Below the pieces are notes generated by a model, which ran no database searches, was not told where the DNA came from, and saw only the letters and a program-made list of their open reading frames with translations. A program made the position numbers and the translations under genes. A DNA stretch of 46,801 nucleotides from an uncultured Erysipelotrichaceae bacterium. GTDB lineage: Bacteria; Bacillota_I; Bacilli_A; RF39; UBA660. The first letter of the stretch is position 1. Every line of letters starts with the position of its first letter. Shown piece after piece: positions 23,782-32,633 of the stretch. The stretch lies in the NCBI GenBank assembly GCA_902788975.1, contig CADAMI010000007.1, positions 1 through 46,801 of the forward strand, written 5' to 3'.

Positions 23782-25683
23782 ATGGAGAAGTATGATGAGA
23801 GTAGTATAAAGATATTAGAGGGACTTGAAGCAGTAAGAAAAAGGCCTGGTATGTATATTGGAAGTACTGATAAGAGAGGTTTACATCACTTAGTTTGGGA
23901 AATCGTCGATAACTGTGTCGATGAAGCGTTGAATGGCTATGGAGATTATATTAAAATAACAATGCATACTGATGGATCAGTCAGCGTTCTTGACCATGGA
24001 CGTGGTGTCCCAACCGGTAAACACTCATCTGGTATGAGTACCCCAGAGGTTATATTTACTGTATTACATGCTGGTGGTAAATTTTCTGATGGTGGATACA
24101 AAGTGTCTGGAGGGCTTCATGGTGTCGGGGCATCAGTTGTTAATGCCTTATCAGAATGGATGGAAGTAACCATTAAGAGAGATAAAGAAGAACATTATAT
24201 AAAGTTTTCAAATGGTGGTCATGTCGAGATACCTTTAAAGAAGATTGGAACTGCCGCTAGAACTGGTACTTTAGTTAGATTTAAACCGGATAAAACAATA
24301 TTTGAGACAACTGCTTTTAATTATTCAACTATTTGTGAAAGAATGCAAGAATGTGCCTTTTTAATCAATGGCCTTACTATTGAAATAGTAGATGAATTTG
24401 AAAACAGATCAGAAAAATACTGCTATGAGAATGGTTTATCAGCTTTTTGTGAATACTTAAATGAAGGTAAAGAACCATTACATAAAGTATTATGCTTTGA
24501 TGCTACTAAAGACAAGATAAATGTTTCAATTGGTATGCAATATACTGATAGTTATAGTGAGAATATTGTATCTTTCGTAAACAATGTTAAGACGCCTGAT
24601 GGTGGGTCTCATGAAGTAGGATTTAAAACAGCTATTACCAAAGTACTTAATGATTATGCCAAAGAAAATGGCTTTGTTAAAGGAAAAGATAAAGCTTTTG
24701 AAGGATCGGATGTTAGAGAAGGACTTACGGCTATTATTGCTGTTCAAATTCCTGAATCATTATTACAATTTGAAGGACAGACTAAATCAAAATTAGGGAC
24801 TCCAGCTGCCAGAACAATAGTTGAAGCCATCGTATCTGAAAAATTAAAATTCTTCCTGGAAGAAAACAATGCCATTGCTAGTAAAATTATTAGTAAGGCT
24901 TTAAAGGGCAAGGAGGCTAGAGAAGCAGCAAGAAAAGCCAGAGAAGAAACTAGAAAGGGCAAAGATAATAAAAAAATAGAAAGAATATTATCTGGCAAAT
25001 TAACTCCAGCACAAAGCCGAGATCGCGATAAATGTGAATTATTTATTGTTGAGGGTGATTCAGCTGGTGGTTCAGCTAAACAGGGAAGAGATAGAAAGAC
25101 TCAAGCTATTTTACCACTTCGTGGAAAGGTAATTAATACTGAAAAGGCAAAACTTGAAGATATATTTAAAAATGAAGAAATTAATACCTTAATTCATACG
25201 ATTGGTGCTGGTATTGGGAATGATTTTAATATTAAAGAATGTAATTATGGTAAAGTAATTATTATGACCGATGCCGATGATGATGGAGCTCATATTCAAT
25301 GCTTGTTGTTAACATTCTTTTATCGATATATGAAACCATTAATTGAAGATGGAAGATTATTTATTGCAATGCCTCCATTATATAAATTAAATATTGGTGG
25401 AAAAGATCATTATCTTTGGACGAATGAAGAACTTCGTAAAATGACTGCTGGGAAAAGTAATTATAAGATTCAAAGATATAAAGGACTTGGTGAAATGAAT
25501 GCAGATCAATTATGTGATACCACAATGGATCCACGATATCGTAGCTTAGTAAAAGTAAGTATTATCGACGGAGCATTAGCAGAAAAAAGAGTAAGCATTC
25601 TTATGGGTGATGCCGTTGAACCTAGAAAAAATTGGATTAACGAAAATGTTGAATTTTCTTTAGAAGACTCTTATACTATATAA
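23782..25683 (+). CDS. parE: DNA topoisomerase IV subunit B (or gyrase B)
   Basis: A 633-residue type IIA topoisomerase ATPase subunit. It has the GHKL ATPase domain (EIVDNCVDEALNGYG; GRGVPTGKH; GGLHGVGASVVNALS), the transducer domain and the TOPRIM domain (ELFIVEGDSAGGSAKQGRDR; IIMTDADDDGAHIQCLLLTF). Features that favour ParE over GyrB are PTGKHSSGMSTPEVI, QAILPLRGKVINTEKA and DGAHIQ, where GyrB usually has PVGIH, GKILNVEKA and DGAHIR. No parC or gyrA gene follows, so the partner is elsewhere. The ATG at 23782 follows TAGGTG. Confidence 0.85.
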   Translation: MEKYDESSIKILEGLEAVRKRPGMYIGSTDKRGLHHLVWEIVDNCVDEALNGYGDYIKITMHTDGSVSVLDHGRGVPTGKHSSGMSTPEVIFTVLHAGGKFSDGGYKVSGGLHGVGASVVNALSEWMEVTIKRDKEEHYIKFSNGGHVEIPLKKIGTAARTGTLVRFKPDKTIFETTAFNYSTICERMQECAFLINGLTIEIVDEFENRSEKYCYENGLSAFCEYLNEGKEPLHKVLCFDATKDKINVSIGMQYTDSYSENIVSFVNNVKTPDGGSHEVGFKTAITKVLNDYAKENGFVKGKDKAFEGSDVREGLTAIIAVQIPESLLQFEGQTKSKLGTPAARTIVEAIVSEKLKFFLEENNAIASKIISKALKGKEAREAARKAREETRKGKDNKKIERILSGKLTPAQSRDRDKCELFIVEGDSAGGSAKQGRDRKTQAILPLRGKVINTEKAKLEDIFKNEEINTLIHTIGAGIGNDFNIKECNYGKVIIMTDADDDGAHIQCLLLTFFYRYMKPLIEDGRLFIAMPPLYKLNIGGKDHYLWTNEELRKMTAGKSNYKIQRYKGLGEMNADQLCDTTMDPRYRSLVKVSIIDGALAEKRVSILMGDAVEPRKNWINENVEFSLEDSYTI

Positions 25684-25692
25684 GAGTCTTTA
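25664..25692 (+). terminator. Terminator at the parE stop
   Basis: AAGACTCTTATA pairs perfectly with TATAAGAGTCTT over a 3-nt loop; the stop codon lies in the right arm. The U tail is weak. Confidence 0.6.
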
Positions 25693-25736
25693 ATTGTATT
25701 AATAATAAGTAAATTTCATATTATTAAATATATGAC

Positions 25737-25765
25737 TTGGCAAATATCGTTTTTTATTGTATAAT
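25737..25765 (+). promoter_or_regulatory. Promoter upstream of the small membrane protein and GGDEF-like genes
   Basis: TTGGCA at 25737-25742, 17-nt spacer, TATAAT at 25760-25765. Confidence 0.65.
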
Positions 25766-25788
25766 CATATTATATTGGAGGCGTAAAA

Positions 25789-26250
25789 ATGAATTTAATA
25801 AGAAGACATAAGGGGTTAGCAATAATTGGAGGCTTAACATTAATATTACTAGTTGTTTTATTTGCTATATTTTCTAGAATGATCTTTTCTACAGGAAAAG
25901 GTGAATATGGTGATAGACTTAAAAATATTGTTAATATTTCTAAAGATACAACCAAGAAAATAATTGATGAAACTAAAGAACTAGATGAAGTTGAAGATAT
26001 TACAATACGTACTCAAGGAAAAATTGTGTATACAACAATTACGTTTGCTGAGAGTACTAGTAAGGATAGAGCAAAAGAAATAGCTAATAAAACACTCGAA
26101 TATTATAGTGAAGAAGAAATAGAATGCTATGACTTTGAATTCTTTTTAACCCAAAAAGAAATGTTGGATGACGAAGGTAATGATAAGGCATATACGATTG
26201 CTGGAAATAAACATCCAGAAAAAGATAGTATTAGTTGGACTAGAAATTAG
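25789..26250 (+). CDS. Uncharacterised single-pass membrane protein
   Basis: A 153-residue protein with a short positive N-terminus, one membrane helix (about 9-28) and an extracytoplasmic domain rich in Lys, Glu and Thr (VEDITIRTQGKIVYTTITF). The domain has a mixed beta-alpha pattern, reminiscent of small exported alkaline-shock-like folds but not identifiable. TTGGAGG precedes the ATG. It ends 8 nt before the GGDEF-like receptor gene, so both share a transcript. Confidence 0.7.
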   Translation: MNLIRRHKGLAIIGGLTLILLVVLFAIFSRMIFSTGKGEYGDRLKNIVNISKDTTKKIIDETKELDEVEDITIRTQGKIVYTTITFAESTSKDRAKEIANKTLEYYSEEEIECYDFEFFLTQKEMLDDEGNDKAYTIAGNKHPEKDSISWTRN

Positions 26251-26258
26251 GAGTAGTT

Positions 26259-28301
26259 ATGAAAAAAAACAATAAATTAAATAAAATAGTAATTTTATCA
26301 ATAATTGCCATTATTTTTACAATATCATTAGTTATATTTATCCTTAATTTTACTAAAGATAGTTCAAGTTTTTCGATTCTTGAAAAAAAATGGATTAGCA
26401 GCCATGCCAATAAGGTAATTGACATAAGCATCTATAATGACGTTCCTATTTATGGACAAGATGGTGAAGGAATTAGTTTTTCTTACTTAGAACAATTTAC
26501 TAATGCCTATAATATTGAATTTAACAAAGTATCATATCTTACTGATAGTGATAGTAATTTAAGAGATATTGCCTTTAGAATTGCTGATTTTAATTATCAA
26601 TTAACCGATAATGACATTGAAATATTTAAAGATTATTACGTTATTGTAGGAAAAGAAAGTAATACTATTAATGATATATCTGATTTAAAAGATAGTAAAT
26701 TAGGCGTTTTAGATGATGATATTACTAATATTAGATATTATCTAAACGATGGAAAAGATATAACAATTACTAGTAGTAAAACATTTGATGAAATGTATAA
26801 TCTTTTAAATGGCAATGAAATTGAATATATGGCTATCCCTGAGAATTTATATTTAGATGATATTTTAAAGAATGATTTATCGATTGTATACCATATTAGT
26901 GAATTATATAAAAAATATATTCTTACTGTTAATAATGATAAAACTTTAAAAAGTATTATGAATAAATTTAATATTATTTATAACAAAGATTATGAACAAG
27001 ATGATTATAAGAAATATTTTTTAAATACTTTCTTTAAATATAAAAGTATTAATGAAGCAGAAAAAATGAACTATAATGCTTCATCATACACTTATGGATA
27101 TGTTATTAATATGCCATTTGAAAATACCGTTAATAAAGAGTTTGTTGGAACACTTTCAAACTATTTAAGTGGCTTTGAAGATTTGGCTAATGTCGATTTC
27201 AAGATTGTCGGTTATCAAAATGTTTTGGAACTTAAACAGGCTTTATCGCGTGGCGAAGTGGATTTAATATTTGGTAACTTTAATACAACAGGAGTAAATG
27301 TTGATGTTTTAAAAACGAATAGTCCATTTAAAGAAGAATATGTCATTATTAGTCAAGAACCACTATTAGTTAACTCAATTAGAAGTTTAAAAGGAAATGA
27401 TATTTATACGGTAAGTAATACATATTTGTATGATTATTTATCACAAAATGGTATCACTCCGAAATCTTTTGATAATACTGATATGTTACTACGTGCTATT
27501 AGAAGTGATAGTATCGTAATGATTGATAGAGATACATATGAATACTATAAGGATAATAAATTTAAGAATTATAAGATAGTTTATCAAGATACAATAAATG
27601 ATGAATATAGTTTTATAATTAGAGATGTTAATAAAAATGAAACATTTTATAAATTATTTAATTATTACGTTTCAAGTGTTAATTATAAGACTATTAAATA
27701 TGACTATAATACTAATTATATTGTAAATGCTAATAGTGGTCTTAATAATATGTTAAAATATTTATTTATTGTTTTAGGAATTACATTTGTTATATTAATT
27801 ATTTCTATTATTATTTTAAAGAATAAGGACAAAAGGAAAGATATTGCTAAAGAAGATAAGATAAAATTTATTGATGTGATGACTTCTTTAAAGAATAGAA
27901 ATTATTTAAATTATAATATAAAAGCGTGGGATGAGAATGTTATTTATCCACAATCAATTGTCATAATTGACTTAAATAATATCAAGTATATCAATGATAA
28001 TTATGGTCATGCTGAAGGCGACGAGGTTATTAAGAAAGCAGCGGCTATTTTAATTAATAATCAGCAGGAAAATACTGATATAGTAAGAACGGATGGTAAT
28101 GAGTTCTTGATATATATGGTTGGTTTTGATGAGAAACAAGTTATTGAATATACACGTAAGGTAAGTAAGGATTTAAAAGAATTACCACATGGTTTTGGAG
28201 CAACGCTTGGTTATAGTATGATAACTGATGATGTTAAAACAATTGATGATGCAATTAATGAAGCAACATTATCGATGCGCCAGGCTAAAGAAAAATTATA
28301 A
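26259..28301 (+). CDS. Membrane receptor with two solute-binding domains and a degenerate GGDEF domain
   Basis: A 680-residue protein: N-terminal membrane helix (about 10-30), two periplasmic-binding-protein-type domains (about 45-265 and 285-480), a second helix (about 500-520, YLFIVLGITFVILIISIII) and a C-terminal GGDEF domain. The GGDEF domain keeps VMTSLKNRNYL and IVIIDLNNIKYINDNYGH but has DGNEF (612-616) at the signature. Diguanylate cyclases make c-di-GMP; the loss of the first Gly and the Asp-to-Asn change suggest reduced or no catalysis and perhaps a binding role. The paired sensor domains look like SBP_bac_3-type sensors. AGGAG precedes the start. Confidence 0.82.
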   Translation: MKKNNKLNKIVILSIIAIIFTISLVIFILNFTKDSSSFSILEKKWISSHANKVIDISIYNDVPIYGQDGEGISFSYLEQFTNAYNIEFNKVSYLTDSDSNLRDIAFRIADFNYQLTDNDIEIFKDYYVIVGKESNTINDISDLKDSKLGVLDDDITNIRYYLNDGKDITITSSKTFDEMYNLLNGNEIEYMAIPENLYLDDILKNDLSIVYHISELYKKYILTVNNDKTLKSIMNKFNIIYNKDYEQDDYKKYFLNTFFKYKSINEAEKMNYNASSYTYGYVINMPFENTVNKEFVGTLSNYLSGFEDLANVDFKIVGYQNVLELKQALSRGEVDLIFGNFNTTGVNVDVLKTNSPFKEEYVIISQEPLLVNSIRSLKGNDIYTVSNTYLYDYLSQNGITPKSFDNTDMLLRAIRSDSIVMIDRDTYEYYKDNKFKNYKIVYQDTINDEYSFIIRDVNKNETFYKLFNYYVSSVNYKTIKYDYNTNYIVNANSGLNNMLKYLFIVLGITFVILIISIIILKNKDKRKDIAKEDKIKFIDVMTSLKNRNYLNYNIKAWDENVIYPQSIVIIDLNNIKYINDNYGHAEGDEVIKKAAAILINNQQENTDIVRTDGNEFLIYMVGFDEKQVIEYTRKVSKDLKELPHGFGATLGYSMITDDVKTIDDAINEATLSMRQAKEKL

Positions 28302-28318
28302 TATAAGGAGCTAAAATA

Positions 28319-29251
28319 ATGGAAAGAATAAAAGGTTACTTGAAAAAATTATTTAAAGTATTAAAAAAACCAGAGATGACTATCTTACCATCTAATATTG
28401 CTTTTAACATTATTTTAGCCATTATTCCATTACTTACAATCGTAGTTTTAATTGCTTCATATTTCGATATTTCTATCGATTTAGTTAGCAATCTTGTTAG
28501 TAGTGTTATGCCGAAACAAGTTAGTTCTATAATTATTGATGTAATTTCTGGTAAAGGTTTTGATAGAAGTGTAGGTTTCTTCAATATTGTGGCATTTGCT
28601 GTTGCCTCAAATGGTACATATGCTATTATTAATACTTCTAATACCCTTTATCAAATAAAAGAAAGAGATTATTTAAAGGATCGTATAAGTTCAATAATAT
28701 TGTTATTTATTGTCATTATTCTTTTTGTGTTCTTACTGGTAGTACCTATTTTTGGTGATAATATTATTAGACTTATGTCAAGTGCAAAATTATTATCAAA
28801 TTATGCTGATGATGCGATGATTATTTTTAACATCATAAAATGGCCAATTACTTTGCTTATAATATACTTAAATATTAAGCTTATATATACAATTGCTCCC
28901 AGTAAAAATATTCGTAGTGAAGAAACTACTTATGGGGCATTATTTACAACTATTTGCTGGATTTTTGCCACATTAATATTTAAATTTTACCTAAACCATT
29001 TCGCAAGATATGATATTATTTATGGTAATTTGGCATCGATTATCATTATGATGGTTTGGATGTACTTCTTATCATATATATTCGTCCTTGGAATGGCAAT
29101 TAACGCTTCAAGGCGAGAAGAAAAAGAAATATATGAAGAAACGATGAGGATTGAAAGAGAGCAAATAGAAAAAACTTTAAAAAAAAGAGAAAAAAAGAAC
29201 AAAAAAGAAATCAAAAATAATAAAAATATTCAAGAAACTAAAATTGATTAG
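28319..29251 (+). CDS. YihY/BrkB family membrane protein
   Basis: A 310-residue protein with six membrane helices (about 25-265). The conserved opening PSNIAFNIILAIIPLLTIVVL, the middle FAVASNGTYAIINTSN and the end IIMMVWMYFLSYIFVLGMAIN fit the YihY/BrkB family. The family was once called ribonuclease BN, now considered an unrelated membrane protein of unknown transport role. The C-terminal 45 residues are a Lys/Glu-rich cytoplasmic tail. AAGGAG precedes the start, 17 nt after the GGDEF-like gene. Confidence 0.87.
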   Translation: MERIKGYLKKLFKVLKKPEMTILPSNIAFNIILAIIPLLTIVVLIASYFDISIDLVSNLVSSVMPKQVSSIIIDVISGKGFDRSVGFFNIVAFAVASNGTYAIINTSNTLYQIKERDYLKDRISSIILLFIVIILFVFLLVVPIFGDNIIRLMSSAKLLSNYADDAMIIFNIIKWPITLLIIYLNIKLIYTIAPSKNIRSEETTYGALFTTICWIFATLIFKFYLNHFARYDIIYGNLASIIIMMVWMYFLSYIFVLGMAINASRREEKEIYEETMRIEREQIEKTLKKREKKNKKEIKNNKNIQETKID

Positions 29252-29260
29252 TTTCTTTTT
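29232..29260 (+). terminator. Terminator after the YihY gene
   Basis: AAGAAACTAA pairs with TTAGTTTCTT, followed by TTT; it overlaps the stop codon. Confidence 0.8.
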
Positions 29261-29261
29261 A

Positions 29262-29290
29262 TTGACATGTTCATTTTTAGGTGATATAAT
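29262..29290 (+). promoter_or_regulatory. Consensus promoter of the transporter-cytidylyltransferase operon
   Basis: TTGACA at 29262-29267, exactly 17 nt, TATAAT at 29285-29290: a full consensus match. Transcription would start near 29297. Confidence 0.9.
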
Positions 29291-29303
29291 TAAGAAAATG
29301 AAC
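29269..29303. promoter_or_regulatory. Inverted repeat spanning the -10 box, candidate operator
   Basis: GTTCATTTT (29269-29277) and AAAATGAAC (29295-29303) are perfect inverted repeats separated by 17 bp that contain the -10 box. A dimeric repressor bound here would block RNA polymerase. The HTH domain on the last gene of the operon is a candidate ligand (inference). Confidence 0.6.
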
Positions 29304-29315
29304 GGAGTGATAAAA

Positions 29316-30293
29316 ATGAAAAAAATACTTTCAATCGGATTATTATTATTAATAGTCTTTACAATTACTGGATGTGGCAAAAAAAACGATGTGGTAATCT
29401 ATTCTAGTCAGGAGGAAGAGAGAGATCAGGCGTTAAAAGAACAATTAAAAGAAAAATTTCCTGATTTAAATGTTGTTGTACAACATATTGGAACTGGTAA
29501 TAGTGCCGCCAAAATAAAAAACGAAGGCAGCAAAGTCGAAGCAGATATTGTTATTGATTTGGAAACTGCCCATGTGGTTGATATACAAGACAACTTTGCT
29601 GATATATCATACTTCGATGATTCTATCTATTTAGATGGCATTAATACTTCAGATAAATACCTAACTTGGGTTAAATATACATTAAATTTAATTATTGACA
29701 ATAAATATTTTAAAGAACATAATTTGAGTATTCCTAAAACTTATGAAGATTTATTAAAACCAGAATACAAAAATTTAATTGCTATGCCGGACCCAAAAAC
29801 ATCAGGAACTGGATATGGATTTTTTCTAAATTGCGTAAATATTATGGGAGAGAATAAAGCCATTGAATACTTTAAAAAATTAAAAGAAAATATGCGTGAA
29901 TTTACAACTTCTGGATCTGGGCCAACTAATTTACTTAAGCAAGGAGAAATAGCTATTGCTATGGGAATGACTGCTCAAGGAGTTAAAGCCATTAATGATG
30001 GATATGATTATAGTATTATAGAACTTGATACTGGTTCACCATATAATACAACATCTTGTGGTATTATTAAAGGCCACGAAGAAAAAGAACATGTTAAAGA
30101 AGTGTTTGAATTTGTTGTAAATGAATTTGGTAGATATGATAAAGAAAATTTTATGCCAGATATCATTTTAAAAAATCAACATAATAAAGTAGCTAATTAT
30201 CCTGAAAATCTTAAAGATGCCGATATGACAGGAATTGATAGTATTGCTACCAAAGAAAAATTAACAAAGAGATGGGAAGAAGTAAATGGATAA
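29316..30293 (+). CDS. ABC transporter substrate-binding lipoprotein (2-aminoethylphosphonate/iron type)
   Basis: A 325-residue lipoprotein with lipobox TITGC and a type 2 periplasmic-binding fold: DVVIYSSQEEERDQ at the start, KIKNEGSKVEADIVIDLE, PDPKTSGTGYGF and GEIAIAMGMTAQGVKA. The family includes FbpA-like Fe(III) receptors and PhnS-type 2-aminoethylphosphonate receptors. The genes after it favour a phosphonate-like ligand. The ATG at 29316 follows CGGAGTG; upstream in-frame codons would run through the promoter. It overlaps the ATPase gene by 8 nt. Confidence 0.85.
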   Translation: MKKILSIGLLLLIVFTITGCGKKNDVVIYSSQEEERDQALKEQLKEKFPDLNVVVQHIGTGNSAAKIKNEGSKVEADIVIDLETAHVVDIQDNFADISYFDDSIYLDGINTSDKYLTWVKYTLNLIIDNKYFKEHNLSIPKTYEDLLKPEYKNLIAMPDPKTSGTGYGFFLNCVNIMGENKAIEYFKKLKENMREFTTSGSGPTNLLKQGEIAIAMGMTAQGVKAINDGYDYSIIELDTGSPYNTTSCGIIKGHEEKEHVKEVFEFVVNEFGRYDKENFMPDIILKNQHNKVANYPENLKDADMTGIDSIATKEKLTKRWEEVNG

Positions 30294-31047
30294 TCTAGAA
30301 ATAAAGAATCTTACCAAAATTTATAATAAAAAAACAGTCTTAAATAATATTAGTTTTAGTGTTAAAAATGGTGAATTTTTATCAATATTAGGTCCAAGTG
30401 GTTGTGGTAAAACTACGTTGCTAAAAATTTTGATTGGTATTGAGAAACCAACAACTGGAGAAATTATAAAAGAAGGTAAGAATATTACTAATCTAGATTC
30501 TGCTAAAAGGGAAATGGGCATGGTCTTTCAAAACTATGCACTTTTTCCTAATATGACAGTTTTAGATAATGTAATGTATGCCTTAAATTTAAAATTAAAA
30601 AACAGAAATAAAGCTTATGAAGAGGCTTTAAAAATGTTAAAAATAGTTAATATGGATGAACACTTAAATAAATATCCACATGAACTTTCTGGAGGCCAGC
30701 AACAGCGAGTAGCAATTGCCAGAACGTTATCACTAAATCCAGATATTATCTTATTTGATGAACCTATGTCGGCACTTGATGCCGATAATCGATTAGGGTT
30801 AAGAAAAGAATTAAAAGAAATTCAAAAGAAATTTAAAACTACCATGATTTATATTACTCACGATCAAGAAGAGGCCTTCTCATTATCTGATAGGGTAATG
30901 GTCATGCACAATGGCAATATTGAACAAATTGATACTCCAAATAGAATATATAATTATCCTGCCAATGATTATGTTAGAAATTTTGTTACAAATCATTTAA
31001 TTGAAAAAGTATCTTCAATTGAAAGATGTACAGGAATTGATTTATAA
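30286..31047 (+). CDS. ABC transporter ATP-binding protein of the import operon
   Basis: A 253-residue importer ATPase with Walker A GPSGCGKTT, Q-loop VFQNYALFP, signature LSGGQQQRVAIART, Walker B IILFDEPMSALD and the switch His in YITHDQEEA. It belongs to the PotA/FbpC/PhnT class; the C-terminal regulatory domain of longer members is missing. The start overlaps the binding-protein gene and the stop overlaps the permease start (TAATG). Confidence 0.93.
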   Translation: MDNLEIKNLTKIYNKKTVLNNISFSVKNGEFLSILGPSGCGKTTLLKILIGIEKPTTGEIIKEGKNITNLDSAKREMGMVFQNYALFPNMTVLDNVMYALNLKLKNRNKAYEEALKMLKIVNMDEHLNKYPHELSGGQQQRVAIARTLSLNPDIILFDEPMSALDADNRLGLRKELKEIQKKFKTTMIYITHDQEEAFSLSDRVMVMHNGNIEQIDTPNRIYNYPANDYVRNFVTNHLIEKVSSIERCTGIDL

Positions 31048-32633
31048 TGCCAAAAAAATCAAAATTTAGTATTTTAATTTTACTATTTCTTTTAATTTCA
31101 ATTTTTTATCCATTGCTTGTTATGTTACTTAGAGTTGAGTGGTCGACATTTCCCGATTTACTATCATCAACTGCTTTTAAGAATGCCTTTAATAACTCAT
31201 TAATTGTAACAAGTATTGCTACGATTATTTCAATAACAATTGCCTATATGCTTGCCTATACATTAAATAGGACGAATATTAAACATCGCGCAGTTTTAAA
31301 AGTATTACTTACTGTGCCAATGCTAATTCCATCCATATCGCATGGATTAGGTTTAATTAATCTATTTGGCGCCAATGGTATTATTTCTTCAATTTTTGGC
31401 TTTAATATCATCGGTGAATCAGGCATAGTAATGGGATCAATTCTATATTCATTTCCAGTTGCTTTCTTGATGTTAGATGATGGCTTTAATTATATTGACA
31501 ATACAATGTATGATTCTGCCAAAATCCTAGGAATGAGCCAATGGGAAACATTTAAAAATGTAACCATGTGCTATATGAAAAAGCCACTATTATCAGCAAT
31601 CTTTGCCGTGTTTACATTGATATTTACTGATTATGGTGTTCCACTTGCCGTTGGTGGAAAATTTATTACCTTACCAGTATTCCTATATAAAGAAGTAATA
31701 GGTTTACTCGATTTCTCTCGCGGAACGATGATTGGTTTATTTTTGTTAATTCCAGCATTTATATCATTCATTTTTGATAATTTTACCAAAGATTATTCTT
31801 TTGGAGAATTTGAAGGAAAGGAATATAAAATTGAAGATAATATAACACGTGATAGCATTTTAACATTATTTGTATATTTGGTTATAATTTTTATCATGAT
31901 AATTATTGGATCATTTATTCTTTATGCCTTCGTTGATAACTATGTTTTAAATCGAGTATTTTCGTTTAAACATTTTGAATATGTTCTTAATAATGAATTA
32001 GGAAAATATATCTTCAATTCATTACTTATTGCAATTATTGTTTCCATAGCTGGAACAATTATTGCATATTTTACTGCATATTATACAGCCAGAATCAAAG
32101 AAAAAATGTCCAAAATTGCTCATATATTAACTATTGTTTCATTAGCAATTCCTGGTATTGTATTAGGATTATCTTATACAATTGGATTCCGTGACAGTTT
32201 TATTTATAACACATACATAATACTTATAATAGTTAATATAGTTCACTTTATCGCCAGTCCATATTTGATGGCCTATAATGCCTTACAAAAAGTAAATCCA
32301 AATTATGAAGTAGTTGCTAAAACGTGTAATATTAGTACCTTTAAAATAATAATTGATGTTATAATACCTTGCACAAAAAAAACTATTAGAGAAATGATTG
32401 CTTATTTCTTTGTTAACTCGATGATAACGATATCAGCAGTTGCCTTTCTATTTAATACAAGAACAATGCCATTATCACTTTTAATAAATACATATGAAGA
32501 AAACTTAATGCTTGGTGAAGCGGCAATCATCTCACTTATCATTTTAGTATTCAATATTATTGTCAAAGGAACAGTATATTTAATAAATCGTAAAGAACAT
32601 AGAAGGAGTGTTGAACGTGAAAATAACATATAA
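31047..32633 (+). CDS. ABC transporter permease with two fused MetI domains
   Basis: A 528-residue protein with about twelve membrane helices in two homologous halves (about 1-245 and 275-520). Each half has an EAA-type loop for ATPase contact: YDSAKILGMSQWETFKNV and YEVVAKTCNISTFKIIIDV. Fused permeases of this size occur in FbpB, ThiP and PhnU-type transporters (iron, thiamine, 2-aminoethylphosphonate). It overlaps the upstream gene by 1 nt and the downstream HTH-cytidylyltransferase gene by 17 nt, so four genes are coupled. Confidence 0.92.
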   Translation: MPKKSKFSILILLFLLISIFYPLLVMLLRVEWSTFPDLLSSTAFKNAFNNSLIVTSIATIISITIAYMLAYTLNRTNIKHRAVLKVLLTVPMLIPSISHGLGLINLFGANGIISSIFGFNIIGESGIVMGSILYSFPVAFLMLDDGFNYIDNTMYDSAKILGMSQWETFKNVTMCYMKKPLLSAIFAVFTLIFTDYGVPLAVGGKFITLPVFLYKEVIGLLDFSRGTMIGLFLLIPAFISFIFDNFTKDYSFGEFEGKEYKIEDNITRDSILTLFVYLVIIFIMIIIGSFILYAFVDNYVLNRVFSFKHFEYVLNNELGKYIFNSLLIAIIVSIAGTIIAYFTAYYTARIKEKMSKIAHILTIVSLAIPGIVLGLSYTIGFRDSFIYNTYIILIIVNIVHFIASPYLMAYNALQKVNPNYEVVAKTCNISTFKIIIDVIIPCTKKTIREMIAYFFVNSMITISAVAFLFNTRTMPLSLLINTYEENLMLGEAAIISLIILVFNIIVKGTVYLINRKEHRRSVERENNI

